A stretch of 6,214 nt of DNA, taken from DATLBY01 sp035526665. Its GTDB lineage: Bacteria; Acidobacteriota; Terriglobia; Bryobacterales; Bryobacteraceae. Positions 1 through 4,016 of this stretch are shown here, piece by piece. A program made the translations under genes and the position numbers. Location of the stretch: contig DATLBY010000021.1 in NCBI GenBank assembly GCA_035526665.1, positions 1 through 6,214 on the forward strand, in the 5' to 3' direction. Positions within the stretch are counted from its first letter, which is position 1. Every line of letters starts with the position of its first letter. Below the pieces are notes generated by a model, which saw nothing but the letters and a program-made list of their open reading frames with translations, was not told where the DNA came from and made no database searches.

Positions 1-1
1 A

Positions 2-181
2 GACCGTCTGCCTGAGCTCAAGGATCAGCATGGCGTCGGCTTCTGCAACATCACAGCCTGCTGCCGGAAGGTGTGCCCCGAGGGCATAATCATCACGGAA
101 AATGCGATCATTCCATTAAAGGAACGGGTGGTAGACCGCTACTTTGATCCGCTCAAGAAACTATTCCGGATGTTTCAATGA
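2..181 (+). CDS. sdhB: Succinate dehydrogenase/fumarate reductase iron-sulfur subunit, C-terminal end (partial)
   Basis: The reading frame enters from the left edge and ends at TGA 179-181, giving the last 59 residues of an SdhB/FrdB-type protein. The visible part contains CNITACCRKVCP, which matches the last cysteine cluster of the family (C-x5-C-x3-C-P) and is followed by EGIIITENAIIPLKERVVD, a tail typical of deltaproteobacterial and acidobacterial SdhB. In this family the subunit carries [2Fe-2S], [4Fe-4S] and [3Fe-4S] clusters that pass electrons from the flavoprotein SdhA to the quinone site in the membrane anchor, on the cytoplasmic face of the membrane. An extra cysteine sits just before the second ligand position. 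Only the 3' end is present, so the ferredoxin domain and the other clusters cannot be checked. Succinate dehydrogenase and fumarate reductase cannot be told apart from this fragment. The TPR-like gene follows after 9 bases and is probably cotranscribed. Confidence 0.93.
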   Translation, partial: DRLPELKDQHGVGFCNITACCRKVCPEGIIITENAIIPLKERVVDRYFDPLKKLFRMFQ

Positions 182-190
182 GGTAGCTCT

Positions 191-688
191 ATGCTGGAAT
201 TAAAACCTCTCTCTCCCGAAGCAATCCCCAATGCTCTGGCTAAGGCGGAGCGTTACCGGTTACTGAACGAACCCGGCCAGGCGGAAAGTATCTGCGAGGA
301 TATTTTGCAGGTGCAGCCCGATAATCAACCGGCGCTGGTAATGCTGTTGCTGGCTTTGACCGATCAGTTCACGCAGGGTCTGACCGGCGTGCGGGCGAAT
401 GAAATTCTGCAACGGCTCGAGAATGAATACGAAAAACAATACTATGCGGGGATTATCTGGGAGCGCAAGGGACGAGCGAGTTTGAGCGGCGGCAGTCCTG
501 GGTCCGGAACCAACGCCTACGATTGTTTTCAGCAGGCCATGACCTGCTATGAGAAAGCCGAAGCTTTGCGCGCCCCCGGCAATGACGACGCATTGCTTCG
601 CTGGAATACCTGCGCCCGTTTTTTAATGCGTAACCCTCATCTTGAACCGCAGCCCGCCGACCGTATGGAGGTCTTGCTCCTGGAATAA
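191..688 (+). CDS. Small TPR-like protein downstream of sdhB, function unknown
   Basis: This is a 165-residue, probably cytoplasmic protein with no signal peptide or membrane segment. Residues about 15-49 look like one tetratricopeptide repeat (a helix pair ending in EDILQVQPDNQPAL, the usual TPR-like Pro-Asp turn). Residues about 109-145 (FQQAMTCYEKAEAL and following) look like a second, more degenerate repeat. A Gly/Ser-rich loop lies at about 97-108. TPR proteins act as protein-protein scaffolds, so no enzymatic role is proposed. The ATG at 191 is preceded by GAGGT (180-184) at good ribosome-binding distance, overlapping the sdhB stop, which argues for translational coupling with sdhB. By position it may help assembly or regulation of the Sdh complex, but that is inference from adjacency alone. 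The gene ends 12 bases from the stop of the convergent radical SAM gene. Confidence 0.85.
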   Translation: MLELKPLSPEAIPNALAKAERYRLLNEPGQAESICEDILQVQPDNQPALVMLLLALTDQFTQGLTGVRANEILQRLENEYEKQYYAGIIWERKGRASLSGGSPGSGTNAYDCFQQAMTCYEKAEALRAPGNDDALLRWNTCARFLMRNPHLEPQPADRMEVLLLE

Positions 689-700
689 ATTGCCGCGCTG

Positions 701-2350
701 TTAGGCGTGCGCCGCCTGTTCTTCCAGCACCGCGAGAATCACATCCTGATTGGCGGCGACGAAGGAGTTCCGCGCAAACAGCATCTCATCCAAAAAGTTC
801 CCGCTTTGCTCTTCCAGATCGTTGACGTCCCAGGGGTTCTCCCCGCCGTCGGTATATACCCGGCAGAGATCCTCCACAACTCGGAACAGCACTTCGTTGC
901 TGGCCGAGGTGATCCCCCGTAATCTCTGTTTGTAGTCTTCCATGCCAGGTAAGGCGGGAAATAAACGCTCCAAGACAGCGACTTCGTTCCATGCCCAACT
1001 CAATTGCGGCGAGAGTGCACGATGACCGTGGATCCAGCCCGTCACATCCACCACTTCCTTGAGCGCCCCATAGAAATCTTCTACCCGGGGGTCCAGAAAC
1101 TCATAGTCGGGGTTGCACACGTCCCCGCGCAAACGTCCCTCCGCCTCCAGTGTGGTCTTGATCGGCGTCCCATCGTAGGGCAGCATCCGGCAGAACACCG
1201 CGCCGGCTGAGCCATCCCCGGTGATCCTGCGCAAGAACTTCACATTGTCGTGAATCGATTCAAATGTTGTGGACGGATCGAACATCATAAATCCGTACGC
1301 GTAGCCGATGCCTATTGATTTCAGCGTGTCAACGGCACGAATATTCTGCTCCACCGAGATCTGCTTATGCAGGGTATCCAGACCATCCTCGCTTCCCGAT
1401 TCGAGGCCCATGTAGACCATGTAAAGACCCGCTTCGCGCATCTCGATGAATAGCTCGGGCTCCACTACATCGGCGCGGCAGCTGATTTTCCAGATGACAC
1501 GTCCGGGTAGGCCGGCCTTGTGCAGTTCGCCAAGAAACTCCCGCGTCCAGCGCTTCCAGGCGGGGCCGGCCAAGGGGAAATCATCGTCCTGGAAAAGGAA
1601 AATCGTAGCGCCATGCTCCTCGTGGAGCATCTTCATCTCCGCGGCTACCTCGGCAGGTTTGCGCGTGCGGACGACCTTGCCCGGTACCGCCCGGTAGAAC
1701 ATATGAATCGAGCAGAAGGAACACGTGCGCGCACACCCTCGGCTGGCCAGAATGGGAACGATCCGGCGTCCCAGCACCACCTCCTGAGTCTCGAAATTGC
1801 GGGCCGGGTAAGGCAGGTCGTCCAGATCGTGGATCAGCGGACGTAGCGGATTGGCCACCGTATCACCGTTCTCCCGGTAGGCGATTCCCTGCAGATCCTT
1901 CCAATCGCGCCCCGTGCCGAGCCGGTCGGCCAACTCCAGCAGGGTCATCTCGCCCTCAAAGCGCACTACGCTGTCCAGGTCGGGAATCAGGTCGAGCGTT
2001 TGCTGATAGCTCAAACTCGGAAAGTGTCCGCCGATCGTGATGTGACAATCGATCCCGCCGCTACGAAGATAACGTACTGCGGCGTCAAAGCGATGCACAT
2101 AAAACTGAAAGATTAACGAGAAGCCCACCAGCAGAGGATTCAGCGGAAGAATTCGTTCGTAAATCTCCGCGGGATCCGTCTCGAAGTCGAAGATCTCGAC
2201 CTTGTACCCTTCCCGCCGCAGAGTGGACGCGAGGTAGCCGAGTCCTAGGTTGCCTTGCTCCTGAAAACCCACCAACACCACTGGTCTGGTTGTATTGCGG
2301 CTCCGGGGAAATGACGCACCTGACTGCAAAATCGGAAGACTGGCAGACAC
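701..2350 (-). CDS. B12-binding-type radical SAM protein of unknown substrate
   Basis: This is a 549-residue protein when started at GTG 2350. Residues about 23-140 form a Rossmann-like cobalamin-binding-type domain: GNLGLGYLASTLRREGYKV, then LVGFS and GGHFPS. It lacks the DxHxxG cobalamin-ligand motif, as many BchE-like members do. The radical SAM domain follows, with the iron-sulfur signature CxxxCxxC at C206, C210 and C213 (RGCARTCSFC), FQDDDF near 253-258 and GLESG at 315-319. About 130 further residues form an unassigned C-terminal region. The family cleaves S-adenosylmethionine reductively, and B12-type members often methylate or cyclise unactivated carbons; the substrate here cannot be read from sequence. 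The frame is open up to a GTG at 2389, but that codon lies in the loop of a stem-loop. GTG 2350 has an AAAGGAGGAG Shine-Dalgarno and is preferred. A small gene (2433-2648) lies just upstream in the same direction. Confidence 0.9.
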   Translation of the reverse strand: MSASLPILQSGASFPRSRNTTRPVVLVGFQEQGNLGLGYLASTLRREGYKVEIFDFETDPAEIYERILPLNPLLVGFSLIFQFYVHRFDAAVRYLRSGGIDCHITIGGHFPSLSYQQTLDLIPDLDSVVRFEGEMTLLELADRLGTGRDWKDLQGIAYRENGDTVANPLRPLIHDLDDLPYPARNFETQEVVLGRRIVPILASRGCARTCSFCSIHMFYRAVPGKVVRTRKPAEVAAEMKMLHEEHGATIFLFQDDDFPLAGPAWKRWTREFLGELHKAGLPGRVIWKISCRADVVEPELFIEMREAGLYMVYMGLESGSEDGLDTLHKQISVEQNIRAVDTLKSIGIGYAYGFMMFDPSTTFESIHDNVKFLRRITGDGSAGAVFCRMLPYDGTPIKTTLEAEGRLRGDVCNPDYEFLDPRVEDFYGALKEVVDVTGWIHGHRALSPQLSWAWNEVAVLERLFPALPGMEDYKQRLRGITSASNEVLFRVVEDLCRVYTDGGENPWDVNDLEEQSGNFLDEMLFARNSFVAANQDVILAVLEEQAAHA

Positions 2351-2355
2351 CGATT

Positions 2356-2365
2356 CTCCTCCTTT
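2356..2365 (-). promoter_or_regulatory. Strong Shine-Dalgarno fixing the radical SAM start at GTG 2350
   Basis: On the - strand the bases read AAAGGAGGAG, and the AGGAGG core (2363-2358) lies 7 bases before GTG 2348-2350. The upstream in-frame GTG at 2387-2389 has no comparable ribosome-binding sequence. The extra 13 residues it would add are encoded by this very Shine-Dalgarno and the adjacent hairpin arm. Confidence 0.8.
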
Positions 2366-2371
2366 AAAACC

Positions 2372-2415
2372 AGACGGAGAACTCACCACGATTCAACCGC
2401 GCGAGTGCTCCGTCT
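2372..2415 (-). promoter_or_regulatory. Stem-loop between the small gene and the radical SAM gene
   Basis: AGACGGAG (2372-2379) pairs perfectly with CTCCGTCT (2408-2415). After one A/G mismatch, ACTC (2381-2384) pairs with GAGT (2403-2406). That gives 12 pairs in a 13-position stem around an 18-base loop (2385-2402). On the transcribed strand it begins 17 bases after the stop of the 71-residue gene. It ends 6 bases (GGTTTT) before the radical SAM Shine-Dalgarno. The T run is too short for a convincing full terminator, so a partial terminator, an RNA-processing or stability element, or a translational control hairpin are all possible. Any of these would let the upstream small gene be expressed at a different level from the enzyme. 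The structure is seen directly; its function is inferred. Confidence 0.65.
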
Positions 2416-2432
2416 TTGCCGGGCAGGGAAGT

Positions 2433-2648
2433 CTATTTCATCCGGCCGAGAGCAGCCTTGGTGGCGTCAATAGACTTAATTTGCGCTTCCAAAACGGTTC
2501 GCTGCAAATCCAGTTGAATAGCGGCGACCTCTTTGAGCACTGATTTGTCGGCAATACTAAGGATCCAGTCTGGAATGGGGTCGTAGATCCAGCGATGATG
2601 AAAATCCAACGCTCGATCCCGAAGGAGCGGATTCGGTGTGGTACTCAT
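2433..2648 (-). CDS. 71-residue protein of unknown family, upstream of the radical SAM gene
   Basis: This small soluble protein is not one I recognise. From ATG 2648 it has a polar N-terminus and an aromatic-rich segment (FHHRWIYDPIPDWIL, residues 16-30). The rest is a long amphipathic helix, about residues 35-67 (KEVAAIQLDLQRTVLEAQIKS), suited to coiled-coil or helical packing. It has no cysteine, signal peptide or membrane segment. The frame extends to an ATG at 2684, but ATG 2648 is chosen because AGGAGG at 2663-2658 lies 9 bases upstream. The 12 extra residues would also run across that Shine-Dalgarno. The gene lies first in a two-gene unit with the B12 radical SAM gene, separated by 82 bases that hold a stem-loop. 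It could be a helical partner or chaperone of the enzyme, or its peptide substrate; the sequence does not decide. Two independent good ribosome-binding signals in tandem support it being real. Confidence 0.7.
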   Translation of the reverse strand: MSTTPNPLLRDRALDFHHRWIYDPIPDWILSIADKSVLKEVAAIQLDLQRTVLEAQIKSIDATKAALGRMK

Positions 2649-2657
2649 TCGTTGTTG

Positions 2658-2666
2658 CCTCCTCTT
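2658..2666 (-). promoter_or_regulatory. Shine-Dalgarno for the 71-residue gene
   Basis: The - strand reads AAGAGGAGG here, with 9 bases between the AGGAGG core and ATG 2648-2646. It selects this ATG over the in-frame upstream ATG at 2684, which lacks a comparable site. Confidence 0.7.
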
Positions 2667-2811
2667 GATAACCGGGTGAAGCACAACCGAGGTACATCAG
2701 CGGATCGCAAAGAACAGTAGTCTATTCCATTACTTCAGGTCGGCATTCACCTAGAACGTCAGTTTATGCCAAGAGGCGTTCTGCTGGCAATACTTTTCTA
2801 GTGGTGGAATC

Positions 2812-2835
2812 GTGCAAATCTTTTCAAATTTGTAC
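2812..2835. repeat. Imperfect inverted repeat, possible operator
   Basis: GTGCAAAT and ATTTGTAC are inverted copies with one mismatch and an 8-base spacer that also contains part of a CAAATTTG palindrome (2825-2832). The centre-to-centre geometry would suit a dimeric DNA-binding regulator. It lies about 165-190 bases upstream of the 71-residue gene, which is rather far for a simple operator, and no regulator gene is in view. A chance AT-rich symmetry is possible. Confidence 0.3.
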
Positions 2836-2918
2836 AGGGATCTGTGTATTCGAGAAAACAATGAGTTCTAAAACGCGCCAACCCAAGGGGGACTCATCCG
2901 AACCCGCCGCCAATCCGG

Positions 2919-4016
2919 CTAAGACAAACCCAAAGCCGAAGGCGTAATTTGTGGCAAAGTGAAGTAAAACGTGGATCCCACGCCTAGCGCCGACTCTACC
3001 CAGATTTTCCCGCCGTGTGCGTGGATAATCTTTTCCGTAAGTGACAGACCAATCCCGTTCCCGGGAATATCGCGCCCGTGCAGGCGCCGGAAGATCTGGA
3101 AGATTCGGTCTTTATACTGCGCCTCAATTCCCAACCCGTTGTCCCGGACGGAAAACAGCCAGTTCCCCTCATCCTCTGCGACAGTCACATGGACAGTCAC
3201 CGGGACATCCTGCCTCCGGTACTTGATGGCGTTGCTGATCAGGTTCTGTAGGACATGTTCGATCTTAGCGTCCGCCACAATCACCGGCATCGCGTCGTGG
3301 GTAATTTTAGCTTCGCAATCCCGCACCAGCGCATCCAGGTTCGCAATTACCCGGTGAAGCAGGCTTTCGCAATCGATAATTCTCACGTCGTACCCAACGT
3401 GCGTCGCCTGCGAATATTTCAGGATTTCATCAATGAAGGATCGCATTCTCATGGCGCCATCGACCACATACCCCAGGCGATCGGCGGCTTCGTCATTCAA
3501 CTGTCCCGCAACTTGCCTCGCCAGCAGTTGCGTGTGGGCTGTCACGGTCCGCAGGGGCTCGTTCAATTCATGAGCAACCATATAGGCAAAACGTTCCAGA
3601 TCTTCGTTGGACCGGCGCAAAGCATCTTCCGCGGCCCTGGCGCGCAGAAATGCCTTCACCGTCGCAACCAGCACCGCCGGATCGATTGGTTCCACCAGAT
3701 AGCTGTCCGCTCCGGCATCCAGGCCTTGTACCATGTGCTTGGATTGCACATTGGATGCCGATATGTGCAGGACGGTCGTGTTGGCGGTCGTCGGATTCCT
3801 CTTGATCTGTTGACAAACTTCAAAACCACTGATGTCCGGCAGATTCACGTCCAAGAGAACCAGCGGGGGCCTGCGATCCGCTACCAGAGTCAGCGCTTCT
3901 CTGCCGTTGACCGCTTCGATCACCGGAAAACCTGCTTGACGCAAAATCTTCGTGCGCGCGTACCTGCCCGGATCGTAATCGTCTACATTCAGGATCGTTG
4001 GTGTCGGTAAACTCAT
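2919..4016 (-). CDS. REC-first histidine kinase (response receiver fused to HisKA and HATPase_c)
   Basis: This 365-residue cytoplasmic protein has no membrane segment. Residues about 7-125 form a receiver domain with the acidic pair D12/D13, phospho-acceptor D56 (LVLLDVNLP) and S86. The usual conserved lysine is replaced by E109 (YLVEPIDP). A short linker leads to a HisKA-type dimerisation domain with H149 in FAYMVAHELNEPLR, resembling the phytochrome-type H-box. The HATPase_c domain follows, with the N-box around N262 (NLISNAIKY), G1 DNGLGI (292-297) and G2 GNGIGL (319-324). It should take phosphate on D56 and modulate its own kinase, or act as an intermediate in a relay with the hybrid kinase encoded upstream. 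ATG 4016 overlaps the upstream stop as ATGA, and AGGAGG (4032-4027) lies 10 bases before it, so translation is coupled. No output domain is present, so its phosphorylation target must lie elsewhere. Confidence 0.92.
   Translation of the reverse strand: MSLPTPTILNVDDYDPGRYARTKILRQAGFPVIEAVNGREALTLVADRRPPLVLLDVNLPDISGFEVCQQIKRNPTTANTTVLHISASNVQSKHMVQGLDAGADSYLVEPIDPAVLVATVKAFLRARAAEDALRRSNEDLERFAYMVAHELNEPLRTVTAHTQLLARQVAGQLNDEAADRLGYVVDGAMRMRSFIDEILKYSQATHVGYDVRIIDCESLLHRVIANLDALVRDCEAKITHDAMPVIVADAKIEHVLQNLISNAIKYRRQDVPVTVHVTVAEDEGNWLFSVRDNGLGIEAQYKDRIFQIFRRLHGRDIPGNGIGLSLTEKIIHAHGGKIWVESALGVGSTFYFTLPQITPSALGLS

Larger units (their letters stand above)
2649..2918. other. 270-base intergenic region, probable promoter region of the small gene / radical SAM unit
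   Basis: No convincing gene is seen here. Reading on the - strand, the region lies between the end of the signalling operon and the start of the 71-residue gene, so it should hold the terminator of the former and the promoter of the latter. I found no good -35/-10 pair and no clear GC stem followed by a T run. Two imperfect inverted repeats are visible: GTGCAAAT (2812-2819) with ATTTGTAC (2828-2835), 7 of 8 matching, and AGAACG (2753-2758) with CGTTCT (2777-2782). The stretch 2785-2870 is more AT-rich than the flanking genes, as is usual for a promoter region. Confidence 0.5.

Noticed and set aside
640..720. A shared bidirectional terminator between the convergent TPR-like and radical SAM genes.
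   Set aside because: Only 12 bases separate the stops, and the short symmetric pieces (GGAG/CTCC, GGCG/CGCC) have no supporting T runs.
2295..2543. An 82-codon open frame on the + strand across the radical SAM start and the small gene.
   Set aside because: It runs antisense through two genes with good ribosome-binding sites and through the stem-loop; the product has no recognisable feature.
2861..2897. ATGAGT (2861-2866) and ACTCAT (2892-2897) as a possible terminator stem for the signalling operon.
   Set aside because: On the - strand transcript only 6 pairs form around a 25-base loop, with no clean T run after it. It is too weak to annotate.
3255..4010. A 251-codon open frame on the + strand.
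   Set aside because: It lies wholly antisense to the REC-first kinase, whose domains and catalytic motifs are intact. The + strand translation shows no domain and is Arg/His/Gln-rich as expected of a reverse-complement shadow.
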